A stretch of DNA of 64,000 bases from Thalassospiraceae bacterium LMO-SO8 (GCA_031655335.1 CP134226.1:1364001-1428000), one strand, 5' to 3'; positions 51,196 through 63,830 are shown, numbered from the stretch's first letter. Notes: generated by a model from the letters alone, not told the origin. Numbers and translations: made by a program.

Positions 51196-52661
51196 CGGAA
51201 CGCACGGACCTGATCGCCCTGGTCGAGGCGCTGGCGGACACCAAGGTGGTCTGTCTGGGCGACGTCATGTTGGACACTTTCGTTCATGGCGAGGTCGAGC
51301 GGATCTCCCCGGAAGCCCCGATCCCCGTGCTGCGCGTGACCGGCGAGACCCGCATGCTGGGCGGGGCCGGCAACGTGGTGCGCAACCTGGCCGCGCTGGG
51401 GGCCAAGACCCGGTTCCTGTCCGTCGTCGGCGACGACGCCGCGGGCGCGGAAGTGCGGACCCTTCTGGCCCGCGAGGCGGGCGTGACGGGCGACCTGAAA
51501 ACCGACGCCGGGCGCCAGACCACGATCAAGACCCGCTTCGTCGCCGGCACACAGCAGATGCTGCGCGCCGACCGGGAAACCAGCCGGGCCACGAGCGACG
51601 CGCTTCAAGCTCAACTGGCCGCCGAGGCCGAGGCCGCCGTGCGCGACCACAAGGTCGTCGTGCTGTCCGATTACGGCAAGGGGGTCCTGGCCGACGCCAC
51701 CCTGGCCCATGTGATCGCCGCCGCCGGCAAGGCCGGAGCGACCGTGATCGTCGATCCCAAGGGCAGCGATTACGGGCGCTATCGGGGGGCCGGAATCCTG
51801 ACCCCCAATCTGAAGGAACTGGCCGCCGCCACGGGTAAGCCCGTGCACACGGACGACGCCGTGATCGCCGCCGCCCGCGGGCTGGTCGACGATCTGGGCC
51901 TGACCGCCGTGCTGGTCACCCGGTCCCGCGACGGCATGACCCTGGTGCCGGCCGAGGGCGCGGTCGTCCACCTGGCCGCCGAGGCGCAGGAAGTTTTCGA
52001 CGTGTCCGGCGCCGGCGACACGGTGGTCGCGACCCTGGCCGCCTGCCTGGCCGCGGGCGCCGATCTGGGCCGGGCGGCGGCGCTCGCCAATCTCGCCGCC
52101 GGGATCGTCGTCGCCAAGGTCGGCACCGCCGTCGCCTACGCGGGTGATCTCATCGCCCAATTGCACCATCAGGACCTGAGCGACGCCGAGGCCAAGGTGC
52201 TGACTTTCGAACAGCTGCTCGACCGGGCCGCCGCCTGGCGCCGCCGGGGTCTCACGGTCGGCTTCACCAACGGCTGCTTCGATCTGTTGCATCCGGGCCA
52301 TGTGTCGCTGCTGCGCCAGGCCAAGGGCCAGTGCGACCGGCTGGTCGTGGGGCTCAATTCCGATGCCTCGGTCAAACGCCTGAAGGGCGAGGACCGCCCG
52401 GTCCAGGGCGAGGCCGCGCGGGCCGCCGTGCTGGCGTCGCTGGCCGGGGTCGATGCCGTCGTCCTGTTCGCCGAAGACACGCCGCTGGCCCTGATCGAGG
52501 GCTTGTTGCCCGAGGTTCTGGTCAAGGGCGCCGATTACCGCGTCGATCAGGTGGTCGGCCGCGCGGCCGTCGAGGCCGCCGGCGGGCGCGTGCATCTCGC
52601 CGATCTGGCGCCGGGCCACAGCACCACGGCGACCATCGCCAAGCTGGCCGGCCAGGGCTAA
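51192..52661 (+). CDS. hldE: bifunctional heptose-7-phosphate kinase / heptose-1-phosphate adenylyltransferase HldE
   Basis: A 489-residue two-domain enzyme. The N-terminal ribokinase-type domain phosphorylates heptose-7-phosphate at C1 ([15 protein letters not shown], and [14 protein letters not shown] with the catalytic aspartate, about residues 272-285). The C-terminal domain transfers AMP, with [16 protein letters not shown] around residue 357 as the nucleotidyltransferase HxGH motif. The ATG overlaps the stop of the 31-codon ORF, and a weak GGGACA precedes it. The stop overlaps the end of the convergent PBP gene. Confidence 0.96.
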   Translation: MTERTDLIALVEALADTKVVCLGDVMLDTFVHGEVERISPEAPIPVLRVTGETRMLGGAGNVVRNLAALGAKTRFLSVVGDDAAGAEVRTLLAREAGVTGDLKTDAGRQTTIKTRFVAGTQQMLRADRETSRATSDALQAQLAAEAEAAVRDHKVVVLSDYGKGVLADATLAHVIAAAGKAGATVIVDPKGSDYGRYRGAGILTPNLKELAAATGKPVHTDDAVIAAARGLVDDLGLTAVLVTRSRDGMTLVPAEGAVVHLAAEAQEVFDVSGAGDTVVATLAACLAAGADLGRAAALANLAAGIVVAKVGTAVAYAGDLIAQLHHQDLSDAEAKVLTFEQLLDRAAAWRRRGLTVGFTNGCFDLLHPGHVSLLRQAKGQCDRLVVGLNSDASVKRLKGEDRPVQGEAARAAVLASLAGVDAVVLFAEDTPLALIEGLLPEVLVKGADYRVDQVVGRAAVEAAGGRVHLADLAPGHSTTATIAKLAGQG

Positions 52662-54625
52662 TCCCCGGCCCGGTTCTCGCCCACGGGATCAACTGTTTCG
52701 GACCCGGAACCGACAAGGTTTTTCAACCGCCCCCAGAATGATCCTGATCCGGGTTTGCCGTCGTCCCCGATGTCGTCGAAGGCCAGCACCGGCAGGCCCT
52801 GATGCGCCGCGCCCATGAACCCGGCCCAGGTGCGCGCCGGCAGGCCGCCGCCGGTCACCCGTTTCATGGGCGACCCGTCGTCGTTGCCGAACCACACGCC
52901 GGTCACCAGTTGCGGCGTGAAACCGACAAACCAGGCGTCGCGGTAGTTCTGGCTGGTCCCCGTCTTTCCCGCCGCCGGCCGGCCGATGGCGGCGTGCTTG
53001 CCCGTGCCGCCGTCGATCACCTTGGTCATCATGGCGGTCAGGGTGCGGGCCGCCGCCGCCGGCACGGCGCGGCCGGGGCCGGAGCCCTGGCGCTGATACA
53101 GCGGCGTGCCGCCGGGGCCGATGATTTCCGTGATCGCATAGGGCCAGACCCCCATCCCCGCCCGCGCCAGCACGGCATAGGCGGTCGTCAATTCCAGCAG
53201 CGACACCTCGCCCGTGCCGAGCGCCAACCCCGCGTCCTTGGGCAGGTCCGTGGTGATGCCCAGCGCCCGGGCGGTGTCGATGATCCTGGCCGGGCCGACC
53301 TGCTGCGCCAACTGCACCGCGATGGTGTTCACGGAATGGGCCAACGCGTATTCCAGGGTCATGCGCCCTTCGTACTTGCCGGAGAAATTGGACGGCTGCC
53401 AACCGCTCAAAGAGACCGGCCTGTCGACCACCGGGGTCGCGGGCGTCATTCCCGTCTCCAGCGCCGCGAGATAGACCACGGGCTTGAACGCGGATCCCGG
53501 CTGGCGCAGCGCCTGAACGGCGCGGTTGAACTGGCTTTTGCCGTAATCCCGGCCGCCGACCATGGCGCGCACCGCGCCCTGCGGGGTCAGCGCGATAAGC
53601 GCCCCGTCGCCCGCCCGCATGCCCGCCCGGTCCGCCGCCAGGAAGGCGCGGCCGATGGCCGTTTCCGCCTGGCGCTGCAAGGCGGGGTCGAGCGTCGTCC
53701 TGACCACCAGATCGCGGCCGCCGGCGGTCACGTAGTCGGAGACCGCTTCGAGCACCCAGTCGACGAAATGCCGCGCGTTGCCCGTGGGCGCCGAGACGGC
53801 GGCGACCTGGATGCCCCGGGCCGCTTCCGCCGCCTTGGTTTCCGTCAGATATCCGGCGGCGACCATGTTGGCGAGCACCGTGCGGGCCCGGGCATGGGCG
53901 CGTTCCGGCGAGGCCACGGGGTTGTAGCGCGACGGCGCCTTGAGCAGGCCGGCCAGCACCGCCGCCTCGTAGGTATTGACCCGGGCGGCGGGTTTTTGGA
54001 AGAAACGATGGGCCGCCGCGTCGACCCCGTAGGTCCCCGCCCCCAGATAGACCCGGTTGAGGTAAAGGGTGAGGATCTGGTCCTTCGAAAACTCCCATTC
54101 CAGCCATAGCGCCACGACCATTTCCTGGAGCTTGCGCGTGATCGTGCGGGCCGGGGTGAGGAACAGGTTCTTGGCCAGTTGCTGGGTGATGGTCGATCCG
54201 CCCTCGACCACCCGTCCGGCCCGGATATTGCGCACCATGGCCCGGCCCAAGCCGATAGGATCGATACCGAAATGATTATAGAACCGCCGATCCTCGGTCG
54301 CCAGGACGGCCTGTATCAGATGCGGCGGCAGGTCCTTGAGGTCCACCGTTTCGCCGACCAGATCGCCGGCGCGGTAGATTTCCGTGCCGTCCTGGCTAAG
54401 AATCGTCACGGTCGGCCGGCGTTCGGTCTTCAGCGCCTCATCCAGGTCCGGCAGGCCGATGGACACCCAGACCCCGGCGCCAAGGGCCGCGATCACCCCC
54501 CAGACGGCCGCCGCCCCGGCCCATTTCAGGATCGTGGCGAGACGGCCGCGGCGGCGCGCGGCGGGGGCACGCTCGGGAGTCTTTTTCGCCCGTGGGCGGG
54601 AACGGGGACGCGGTGATTTGGCCAT
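52658..54625 (-). CDS. class A penicillin-binding protein (PBP1A-type)
   Basis: A 655-residue bifunctional peptidoglycan synthase. A basic N-terminus ([10 protein letters not shown]) precedes one transmembrane helix (about residues 33-52). The GT51 transglycosylase domain has [13 protein letters not shown] (catalytic glutamate), [15 protein letters not shown] and [13 protein letters not shown]. The transpeptidase domain has GSAFK (S378, K381), SVN, and [12 protein letters not shown] (K554). It is shorter than alphaproteobacterial PBP1A enzymes of about 800 residues because it lacks the large OB-type insertion, so it may be PBP1-like or PbpC/PbpF-like. It is convergent with hldE. Confidence 0.92.
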   Translation of the reverse strand: MAKSPRPRSRPRAKKTPERAPAARRRGRLATILKWAGAAAVWGVIAALGAGVWVSIGLPDLDEALKTERRPTVTILSQDGTEIYRAGDLVGETVDLKDLPPHLIQAVLATEDRRFYNHFGIDPIGLGRAMVRNIRAGRVVEGGSTITQQLAKNLFLTPARTITRKLQEMVVALWLEWEFSKDQILTLYLNRVYLGAGTYGVDAAAHRFFQKPAARVNTYEAAVLAGLLKAPSRYNPVASPERAHARARTVLANMVAAGYLTETKAAEAARGIQVAAVSAPTGNARHFVDWVLEAVSDYVTAGGRDLVVRTTLDPALQRQAETAIGRAFLAADRAGMRAGDGALIALTPQGAVRAMVGGRDYGKSQFNRAVQALRQPGSAFKPVVYLAALETGMTPATPVVDRPVSLSGWQPSNFSGKYEGRMTLEYALAHSVNTIAVQLAQQVGPARIIDTARALGITTDLPKDAGLALGTGEVSLLELTTAYAVLARAGMGVWPYAITEIIGPGGTPLYQRQGSGPGRAVPAAAARTLTAMMTKVIDGGTGKHAAIGRPAAGKTGTSQNYRDAWFVGFTPQLVTGVWFGNDDGSPMKRVTGGGLPARTWAGFMGAAHQGLPVLAFDDIGDDGKPGSGSFWGRLKNLVGSGSETVDPVGENRAGD

Positions 54626-54649
54626 TTGCGTCTTATGGGCGGATGGGCG

Positions 54650-55093
54650 TCAGTATTTGGTTAACGCAAAGTAGGCGGAGGTTTCATCGGGTTCGCGGCA
54701 GTCGAGCAGGGTATGCAGCGTGATCGGATCGATCACGGCACCCTTCAGGTTGGCGCGCCACATGTCGACGCCGTTGAGCGAGGCCCCCGTGAAGTTGGCG
54801 CCGCGCAGGTCCGTGTCGGTCATGTCCGTGAAATCGAGCAGCGCGCTGGTGAAATTGACCCCGACCATGACCGACGAGATCAGGGACGAGCCCCTGAGAT
54901 CGGCCCCCGACAGATCCGAGCCCGTGAGATCGCATTCCCGGATGTTGGCGTTGGCGAGGGACGCCCCCCGCAGGTCGAGGTCCCGCATGTTGAGGCGCAG
55001 CATGTCGCCGCGCTTGCCGGTATCGCCGCCGCCGCGCAGCCAGGCCTCGTGCGCCTCGATCAAGGCCGCGACCGACGTGTTCGTATCCGCCAT
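54650..55093 (-). CDS. pentapeptide-repeat protein
   Basis: A 147-residue protein. After a short N-terminal helix the centre (about residues 30-110) has repeated A(D/N)LxX units, for example NMRDLDLRGASLANANIREC (as NMRDLDL and RGASLANANI), then DLTGSDLSGADLRG and DLRGANFTGASLNG. These form a right-handed quadrilateral beta-helix. The family includes gyrase-protecting Qnr/MfpA proteins that mimic DNA. Its location directly downstream of gyrB on the same strand (129 bp) makes gyrase interaction worth testing. The repeat count is lower than in Qnr. Confidence 0.9.
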   Translation of the reverse strand: MADTNTSVAALIEAHEAWLRGGGDTGKRGDMLRLNMRDLDLRGASLANANIRECDLTGSDLSGADLRGSSLISSVMVGVNFTSALLDFTDMTDTDLRGANFTGASLNGVDMWRANLKGAVIDPITLHTLLDCREPDETSAYFALTKY

Positions 55094-55222
55094 CGGGAAA
55101 TCCCCCCATGAACCCAGTTCAATGCCCGACCGCCCTTCCCCCCGGGTTGGCCCGGTGTTGGGCGATCATAGGCGGAAGGCCGGGGCGGAGTAAACCGCCC
55201 CGCCGGTTGCCGGCCGGGGCCG

Positions 55223-57721
<2,499 letters not shown>

Positions 57722-57781
57722 TCACGCTCTTCAGATTGGGGCCGGCAAAAGCGCCGCCCGGGAAAATTCAATGTTGGCCGG

Positions 57782-59002
57782 TCATGGGTCCTGACGGCGG
57801 ACCTTGGCCTCGGCGACGTGGAAGAAGGCCGCCCGTCCGGCAAGCGGGCCGAACAGATCCAGGTCCGTGCCGGTCATCCAGGCCTGCAAACCCAGGGCTT
57901 CGATCTCGGCGAACAGGGCGGCGCGGCGGTCGGCATCCAGGTGGGCGGCGACCTCGTCCAGCAGCAGGATGGGCGCGCGCCCCTGTTCCGCCGCCTGTAG
58001 GCGCGCCTGCGCCAGCACCAGGGAAATCAACAATGCCTTCTGTTCGCCCGTGGAACAGTCGGCCGCCGGACGGCCCCGGCTTTTGTATTCGACATAAAGG
58101 TCGGAGCGATGCGGCCCGTGGGCCGTGCGCCCGCTGTCGCCGTCGCGTCCGCGCGCGGATTTCAACGCGGCCTTCAGGCGGTCCTCGGCGTCGAGGGCCG
58201 AGCCGCCGTTCAGCCAGGCCTCGACCTCGCCCTCGACGGCCAGGTCGGCGGCCGGAAACGGGCCGTCGCCGGCGGCCTCCAACTGGCCGGCCAGGCGTCC
58301 GGCCATGTCGAGCCGGGCCGCCGCGATGGCGACGCCGCGTTCCGCCATGGTGGCTTCCAGGGCCGAGACCCAGGCGTCGTCGCACCCGCCCCGCGCCGTC
58401 AGCAGGCGCAACCGTTCGCGCATCGCCTGCTCATACCCGCCGACGCGCCCCGCATGGGCCGGATCGCGGCCATAGACCAGACGGTCGAGAAACCGCCGCC
58501 GGGCCGAGGCGCCGTCGAGAAACAGGCGGTCCATCTGCGGCGTCAGCCATTGCAGGGAAACATGTTCGGACAGGACGGCCTGGGCCCGCTGGGCCGCGCC
58601 GTCGACATGGACCAGGCGTTTTTCCGCGTCGCCCGCCTCACCGGCGGCAAGGCCCGTGCCGACATCCGTTTCGCCGTCCGGGCCGGCCACCGTCGCCGCC
58701 ACGGCCCAGGGCCGGGGGCGGGGGGGCGCATCCTCGCCGGGGTCGCGGCGAGCGGCTTCCGACAGGCGCGCGCGGCGCAGCCCGCGGCCCGGGATCAGGA
58801 ACGACAAGGCTTCGAGGATGTTCGTCTTGCCCGCCCCGTTGGGCCCGGCCAGCACGACCGGCCCTTCGGGCACGTCAAGCCGCAGCGCGGCATAGCAGCG
58901 GAAGTCGCTCAGCGTCAGCCGGCGGACCGCAAGAGAGCCCGCAACGGCGGCGGCGGTTTCCGGGTATGCCCCATCGGCGGCAAATGTGGGTTGGACGTAC
59001 AG
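57782..59002 (-). CDS. recF: DNA replication and repair protein RecF, apparent CTG start
   Basis: The visible ABC-type ATPase motifs are GPNGAGKTNILEALSFL (Walker A), STGEQKALLISLVLAQA (signature) and LLLDEVAAHLDADRR (Walker B). RecF needs the N-terminal segment RLTLSDFRCYAALRLDV before Walker A, and this is encoded upstream of the first in-frame GTG (58873). No ATG, GTG or TTG occurs in frame between that GTG and the in-frame TAA ahead of it. A CTG at 59000-59002 lies 6 nt after AAGGA, so I use it, giving 406 residues. A frameshift or sequencing error is the alternative. It lies between dnaN and gyrB. Confidence 0.85.
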   Translation of the reverse strand: MYVQPTFAADGAYPETAAAVAGSLAVRRLTLSDFRCYAALRLDVPEGPVVLAGPNGAGKTNILEALSFLIPGRGLRRARLSEAARRDPGEDAPPRPRPWAVAATVAGPDGETDVGTGLAAGEAGDAEKRLVHVDGAAQRAQAVLSEHVSLQWLTPQMDRLFLDGASARRRFLDRLVYGRDPAHAGRVGGYEQAMRERLRLLTARGGCDDAWVSALEATMAERGVAIAAARLDMAGRLAGQLEAAGDGPFPAADLAVEGEVEAWLNGGSALDAEDRLKAALKSARGRDGDSGRTAHGPHRSDLYVEYKSRGRPAADCSTGEQKALLISLVLAQARLQAAEQGRAPILLLDEVAAHLDADRRAALFAEIEALGLQAWMTGTDLDLFGPLAGRAAFFHVAEAKVRRQDP

Positions 59003-59024
59003 GATCGTTCCTTAAAAAACCCGT

Positions 59025-60140
59025 TCAAACACGCATGGGCATGAGCACGAACAACGCACTTTCGTCGCCCGCTTCGCGCAACACCGTGGGCGAGGCCGCG
59101 TCGGCCATGGCCAGCGACGCCGTGTCGCCCTCGATCTGGCGGGTGATGTCGAGCAGATAGGCCGCGTTGAACCCGATCTCCAGGCCATCACCGTTGTAAT
59201 CGACCTCGATCTCTTCCTCGGCCAGCCCGTGTTCGGGGCTGGAGGCCGACAGCTTGAGCACGCCCGCCCCCAGGGTCAGCTTCACGGCGCGGGATTTCTC
59301 GGAGGAAATCGCCGACACGCGGTCGACGGCCGCGGCCAGAAGCTTGCGGTCGACGTCGAGCATCTTGTCGTTGTCGCGCGGGATGACCCGTTCGTAATCG
59401 GGGAAGGTGCCGTCGATCAGCTTGGACGTGATGACGATCTCGTCGATGGCGAAGCGCGCCTTGGTTTCCGACAGGCCGACGAAGACATCGCCGACGCTTT
59501 CGTCGATCAGCTTGCCCAGTTCCGTCACCACCTTGCGCGGCAGGATCACGCCGGGGATGCCGTCGGCGCCGTCCGGCAGGGGCACTTCGGCCGAGGCCAG
59601 CCGATGGCCGTCCGTGGCGACCGCGCGCAGCACCTTGGTGCCGTCCCGTTCGGCGACATGCAGATAGATGCCGTTCAGGTAATACCGCGTTTCCTCGGTC
59701 GAGATGGCGAACCGGGTGCGGTCGAGCAGCGTGTTCAGGTCGTGCACCGGCAGCTTGAACTGATGCGGCAGTTCGCCCGAGCCAAGAACGGGAAAATCCT
59801 CGGTCGGCAGGCAGGAAAGCGCGAATCGGGAGCGCCCGGCCTTGAGCACCAGTTGCCCGCCGCTTTCCTTTTCCATCACCACCTGCGCCCCTTCGGGCAG
59901 CTTGCGCACGATGTCGTAAAGGGTATGGGCGGGGGCCGTCGTCGCACCCGCTTCGGCGACATCGGCGGCCACGGCCTCGACGATGTCGAGATCCATGTCC
60001 GTGGCGTTGAGCGCCAGCTTGCCGTCGCCGGCTTCGATCTTCACGTTGGAAAGGATGGGGATGGTATTGCGGCGCTCTACAACGCTTTGCACGTGCCCAA
60101 GGCACTTCAGCAAGGCGGCCCGCTCGATTGTCAGTTTCAT
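59025..60140 (-). CDS. dnaN: DNA polymerase III sliding clamp (beta subunit)
   Basis: A 371-residue ring-forming processivity factor made of three similar domains. MKLTIERAALLKCLGHVQSVVERRNTIPILSNV is the typical N-terminus (here split as MKLTIERAALLKCL and RRNTIPILSN). The C-terminus ALFVLMPMRV is the family end. It binds polymerase, ligase and Hda through the cleft between domains 2 and 3. It lies 22 bp before the recF CTG and is separated from dnaA by a 305-bp gap. Confidence 0.97.
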   Translation of the reverse strand: MKLTIERAALLKCLGHVQSVVERRNTIPILSNVKIEAGDGKLALNATDMDLDIVEAVAADVAEAGATTAPAHTLYDIVRKLPEGAQVVMEKESGGQLVLKAGRSRFALSCLPTEDFPVLGSGELPHQFKLPVHDLNTLLDRTRFAISTEETRYYLNGIYLHVAERDGTKVLRAVATDGHRLASAEVPLPDGADGIPGVILPRKVVTELGKLIDESVGDVFVGLSETKARFAIDEIVITSKLIDGTFPDYERVIPRDNDKMLDVDRKLLAAAVDRVSAISSEKSRAVKLTLGAGVLKLSASSPEHGLAEEEIEVDYNGDGLEIGFNAAYLLDITRQIEGDTASLAMADAASPTVLREAGDESALFVLMPMRV

Positions 60141-60445
60141 ATGTGCCGTCTATCGCCGTTCAAAATTACATGCCGTTATGACGCTTTCGGCGGGATGTTC
60201 CGGCGTCCGGCCGGCCCTTTTCCGGGCCGGTCCGGCGGCAACGAAACCGGGGCAGGAACCCTCCGCCCCGGGCGCTGAAATGCCGATCCAAAGCCCCCAC
60301 CGAGAGCAGCGTGAAGGCACCCGGACGGGCACCCTCTGACCAAGGCGGCATTATAGCAGAGGCCCTTGGATTCCGAAGCCTTTTCCCCGAAATTCGGGTC
60401 ACGGTCGCGACTTTTGAAGCGGACCCGGCAGGGCCCCCGAAGGGA
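60141..60445. other. dnaA-dnaN intergenic region
   Basis: This 305-bp gap lies between two same-strand genes and probably contains a dnaN promoter. It contains a GC-rich hairpin, CCGGCCC-TTTTCC-GGGCCGG (60211-60230), with no clear U tract. No consensus DnaA box or gene was seen. AT content rises at about 60350-60400. Confidence 0.5.
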
Positions 60446-61861
60446 TCAGCCCTCGAGCATCCGGCGCAGCAGTTCGACGTCCTCGTTGAAGCTGGAATCC
60501 AACTCGCGCAGTTCTTCCACCTTCTTCACCGCATGCATCACCGTGGTGTGATCGCGGCCGCCGAATTTACGCCCGATTTCCGGGAGCGAGCGGGACGTCA
60601 GCTGCTTCGAGAGATACATCGCGACCTGGCGCGGGCGGGCGACGGAGCGCGCCCGGCGGGCCGAATGCATGTCCGACACGCGGATGTTGAAATGGGTCGA
60701 TACCCGTTTCTGGATTTCCTCGATGGTGACCCGCCGTTCCGACGCCTTGAGAAGGTCGTGCAACACGTCCTGGCTGGTTTCCAGGGTGATGTCCCGGCCG
60801 ACCAGCTGATGATGGGCGACGACGCGGTTAAGCGCCCCTTCAAGCTCGCGCACGTTCGACGTGATCTTGTGGGCGAGGAATTCCATCACCTTCAGCGGCA
60901 CCTCGACGCCCATCTGCTCGCCCTTGGCCTGTAGAATGCCGAGCCGCAGTTCGTAGGTGGTCGCATGAATGTCGGCGACCAGCCCGCAGTTAAGGCGCGA
61001 GATCAGGCGCTCTTCCATGCCTTCCAGGTCGTTGGGCGACTTGTCGGCGGAGATCACGATCTGGCGGCCCTGATCGACCAGGGCGTTGAAGGTGTGGAAG
61101 AACTCTTCCTGGGTCGACTCCTTGCCCGAGATGAACTGGACGTCATCGACCATCAGCACGTCGACGGAGCGGAACTGCTCCTTGAAATCGACCGTGTTGT
61201 GTTCGCGGAGTGCGCGCACGAAACGGTACATGAACTTTTCCGCCGACAGGTAGATGACCGAGCGGTCGGGGCGGGTCTTGCGCAGGTGCCAGGCGATGGC
61301 GTGCATCAGGTGGGTCTTGCCGAGCCCGACCCCGCCGTAGAGGAACAGGGGGTTGAAGGGCACGACCTCGGCCTCGGCCACGCGGCGCGCGGCGGCATAG
61401 GCGAATTCGTTCGGCTTGCCGACGACGAAACGGTCAAAGGTGTAGCGCTGGTCGAGGGGGGCGCCGATGTCGTCGGCGTGGGGGCCGTTGCCGATGCCCG
61501 TGCCGTTCACCGGACCGGCGGGGACCGCGTCTTCCTTGCGCGCCTCGGCGGGCTTGGTCTCGGCCCGGCCCGACGCCGCGTGTTCCTGATGAATGACCAC
61601 GTCGAGCCCGCCCGACAGCCCCCGGCCGTCCAGCAGCTCCGACAATCGGTCCTGGTAATGGGCCTGAATCCATTCGCGCATGAAACGGGTCGGGACGCCG
61701 GTGCGCACGGCGCTGCCGTCCTTCCCGATGAGCCGCATGGGCTTGATCCAGCTTTGGTAGGAGGCTTCGCCGATCTCGGCGCGCAGGGATTCACAAATTT
61801 CCAACCAGGTTTCCTGCAGGTCCTGGCAGGGCTCTACGTTTCGGCTCTGCTGTTCCGTCAT
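60446..61861 (-). CDS. dnaA: chromosomal replication initiator DnaA
   Basis: A 471-residue AAA+ initiator. Domain I (TWLEICESLRAEIGEASYQSWIKPM) is split here as WLEICESLRAE and YQSWIKPMRL. The Walker A is GGVGLGKTHLMHAIAW (about residues 175-190) and the Walker B is VDVLMVDDVQFI. The arginine-finger region and the DNA-binding domain with RDHTTVMHAVKKVEEL (about 440-455) complete it. An in-frame ATG at 61861 follows a GGTGG. The next gene upstream on the same strand is rpsT, more than 700 bp away. Confidence 0.98.
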   Translation of the reverse strand: MTEQQSRNVEPCQDLQETWLEICESLRAEIGEASYQSWIKPMRLIGKDGSAVRTGVPTRFMREWIQAHYQDRLSELLDGRGLSGGLDVVIHQEHAASGRAETKPAEARKEDAVPAGPVNGTGIGNGPHADDIGAPLDQRYTFDRFVVGKPNEFAYAAARRVAEAEVVPFNPLFLYGGVGLGKTHLMHAIAWHLRKTRPDRSVIYLSAEKFMYRFVRALREHNTVDFKEQFRSVDVLMVDDVQFISGKESTQEEFFHTFNALVDQGRQIVISADKSPNDLEGMEERLISRLNCGLVADIHATTYELRLGILQAKGEQMGVEVPLKVMEFLAHKITSNVRELEGALNRVVAHHQLVGRDITLETSQDVLHDLLKASERRVTIEEIQKRVSTHFNIRVSDMHSARRARSVARPRQVAMYLSKQLTSRSLPEIGRKFGGRDHTTVMHAVKKVEELRELDSSFNEDVELLRRMLEG

Positions 61862-62540
61862 TTTGCCACCAACATTCGGTCCCGCCCATTCAGGCGGTGC
61901 TTGTTTTCATTATCAGGGGGGACCGGCGGCCACACGGCCAAGGTTCCCCCTCCCTGGGTGTTGGGAGGCGATAAGGCCCGGTGGGGACAACCACCGGCCG
62001 GCGCTGTCGCGGCTTGTCTTTCTTCACGCCCGCCGCCATGTCGGGAACCTGAATGCGGTTCCGTCACGCCGCCGCCTCTCTAGAGCCGCGAGAGCCGACG
62101 CCGCATGAGCGGCGAACACGTTAGACCTTGTCCGCGACACACCCCCCTTAGATTTGGCTTTTTAGCCTATTATTAAATAACGAATTTTTTAGGCACATCA
62201 GTAATAGCAAGTAATTTTATTATAAATTATTGAAGTCACGCGGGATCGCAAAGAAAAAGGATTTATCTTTCTCTCAAAGCTCCTTTCTTTTTATTGGCTT
62301 GTATCGGCCGGACGTCGTCTTAATGAGTCCGCTGGCGGGCGCGAAGCCCCCAACGACGACGGGGATATTACGGACGCGCGCCGCCGATGGCAATGAGACG
62401 AATCGCGAACGCCCCCCAAATTTGCAAAATAATTCCCTTGACAAAAATGGCCCCGAGAGTCCCCCGAGGGCCCTTCGCGGCGGGCCGCGGCGGGCGTGTT
62501 TTTCCGAGTCTCAGCAATGGGTTGAGAGCCCCTTCGGGCA
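61862..62540. other. dnaA-rpsT intergenic region with AT-rich core
   Basis: The 679-bp stretch upstream of dnaA contains an AT-rich core at about 62155-62300 in a high-GC genome. A candidate minus-strand -10 TATAAT (62219-62224) lies in it. No consensus DnaA box (TTATCCACA) was found on inspection, so I do not call it an origin. The open frames here look non-coding. It may hold the dnaA promoter and a small regulatory RNA or leader. Confidence 0.55.
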
Positions 62541-62569
62541 AAGAAAAAGGCCGTGCTTTCAGCACGGCC
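62541..62569 (-). terminator. Rho-independent terminator of rpsT
   Basis: On the minus strand GGCCGTGC-TGAAA-GCACGGCC (62549-62569) forms a perfect 8-bp stem followed directly by TTTTTCTTT (62541-62548 region). It lies 34 bp after the rpsT stop codon. This is the clearest intrinsic terminator in the window. Confidence 0.9.
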
Positions 62570-62602
62570 CTTTCGGTGTTTGGTCGCGGTCGGGGACAGC
62601 CG

Positions 62603-62869
62603 TCAGGCGGACAGGCCCTTGATCTGCTTGACCAGGCGCGACAGCTTCCGCGACGCCATGTTGGCGTGCAGGATGCCCTTCTGCGCGCCACGCATGACGA
62701 GCGGCTGCGCGTTCTTGAAGGCTTCCTGGGCGGCGGCGGCGTCGCCGCCGGCGATGGCCGCCTCGACCTTGCGGATCGAGGTGCGCACGGCGCTCAGGCG
62801 CGTGCGGTTGACCTGCGTGCGGCGGGCCGTTTGACGAATGCGTTTCTTGGCCGAGGCATGATGTGCCAT
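62603..62869 (-). CDS. rpsT: 30S ribosomal protein S20
   Basis: An 88-residue ribosomal protein that binds 16S rRNA in the 30S body. It begins [20 protein letters not shown], the family signature (split as [11 protein letters not shown] and [11 protein letters not shown]), and has two long helices. It has its own promoter and terminator, which fits a single-gene unit. It lies on the same strand as dnaA and downstream of the enoyl-CoA hydratase gene. Confidence 0.98.
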   Translation of the reverse strand: MAHHASAKKRIRQTARRTQVNRTRLSAVRTSIRKVEAAIAGGDAAAAQEAFKNAQPLVMRGAQKGILHANMASRKLSRLVKQIKGLSA

Positions 62870-62913
62870 CTGGACACCCTTTTCTAACTCTGGGTCTGAA
62901 TTCGGAAGGCCGG

Positions 62914-62942
62914 GTTATATCGGCGGGCCGGGGCCAGGTCAA
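62914..62942 (-). promoter_or_regulatory. sigma70-type promoter of rpsT
   Basis: TTGACC (62937-62942) and TATAAC (62914-62919) on the minus strand have a 17-bp spacer, with predicted transcription start about 40 bp before the ATG. It is one of the best promoter matches in the window. Confidence 0.75.
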
Positions 62943-62943
62943 G

Positions 62944-62979
62944 CCCGGAAAACAAGGTCCCGCGCAAGCGTTTTCCGGG
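62944..62979 (-). terminator. 10-bp inverted repeat after the enoyl-CoA hydratase
   Basis: CCCGGAAAAC (62944-62953) and GTTTTCCGGG (62970-62979) are perfect 10-bp inverted arms with a 16-bp loop. They are immediately downstream of the enoyl-CoA hydratase stop on the minus strand and abut the rpsT promoter. No U tract follows. Confidence 0.45.
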
Positions 62980-62994
62980 CCCCGCGCCGTCCGC

Positions 62995-63771
62995 TCAGCG
63001 GTTCTTGAATTCCGGCTTCCGTTTATCGGCGAAGGCGGCCATGCCTTCCTTCTGGTCCTCGGTCCCGAAGGTCGCGTGGAACATGCGCCGCTCGAACCGC
63101 ACGCCTTCGGAAAGCGTCGTCTCGAAGGCCCGGTTGACGGCCTCCTTGGCCAGCATGGCAAGCGGCCGCGACATGCCGGCGATGGCCTGCGCCGTCTTGA
63201 CCGCGTCCTCGACCAGATCGGCCGCGGGCACGATGCGCGCGACCAGGCCCGACCGTTCGGCCTCTTCCGCGTCCATCATGCGCCCGGTCAGGCACATCTC
63301 CATGGCCTTGGCCTTGCCCACGGCGCGGGTCAGGCGCTGCGTGCCGCCGGCCCCCGGGATGGTGCCGATGGTGATTTCCGGCTGCCCGAACTTGGCGTTG
63401 TCCCCGGCGATGATCAGGTCGCACATCATGGCGACCTCGCAGCCGCCGCCCAAGGCATAGCCCGCCACGGCGGCGATGGTCGGCTTGCGGCAGCTTGCCA
63501 GACGCTCCCAATCGACGGTGATGAAGTCGCTTTTATAAGCGTCCATCCAGCTTTGGCCCTGCATCTCCTTGATATCGGCGCCGGCGGCGAAGGCCTTTTC
63601 CGATCCGGTGACGACGATGGCGCCGATCGCGTCATCGGCCTCGAAGGCGTCGACCGCGGCGCGCAGTTCGCCGACCAGGGCCTTGTTCAGCGCGTTCAGC
63701 GCCTTCGGCCGGTTGAGGGTGATGAGCCCGACGGCGCCGCGGGTTTCGACGATGATGTTTTCGTAAGCCAT
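62995..63771 (-). CDS. enoyl-CoA hydratase/isomerase family protein
   Basis: A 258-residue crotonase-fold enzyme that hydrates trans-2-enoyl-CoA during beta-oxidation. The oxyanion-hole motifs are [10 protein letters not shown] (about residues 62-71) and [16 protein letters not shown] (about 104-119). The second glutamate lies in [19 protein letters not shown] (about 132-150). Both catalytic glutamates appear to be present (CEVA and PEIT), so hydratase activity is likely. It is near rpsT and dnaA, an arrangement also seen in related genomes. The ATG is at 63771. Confidence 0.95.
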   Translation of the reverse strand: MAYENIIVETRGAVGLITLNRPKALNALNKALVGELRAAVDAFEADDAIGAIVVTGSEKAFAAGADIKEMQGQSWMDAYKSDFITVDWERLASCRKPTIAAVAGYALGGGCEVAMMCDLIIAGDNAKFGQPEITIGTIPGAGGTQRLTRAVGKAKAMEMCLTGRMMDAEEAERSGLVARIVPAADLVEDAVKTAQAIAGMSRPLAMLAKEAVNRAFETTLSEGVRFERRMFHATFGTEDQKEGMAAFADKRKPEFKNR

Positions 63772-63830
63772 GGGTGTCGCTTCCGTTCCTTGTAAAGAAG
63801 TGGTCTCGATGTGGCGGCGGCGCGGGCCGG

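Noticed and set aside
61862-62602. Replication origin (oriC) next to dnaA
   Set aside because: The AT-rich core is suggestive, but no consensus DnaA boxes were seen and origins of related bacteria are often elsewhere (for example near hemE). Not supportable from this window alone.
62230-62622. A 130-codon plus-strand ORF over the AT-rich gap
   Set aside because: No ribosome binding site or domain, low-quality composition, and it runs antisense through the rpsT terminator.
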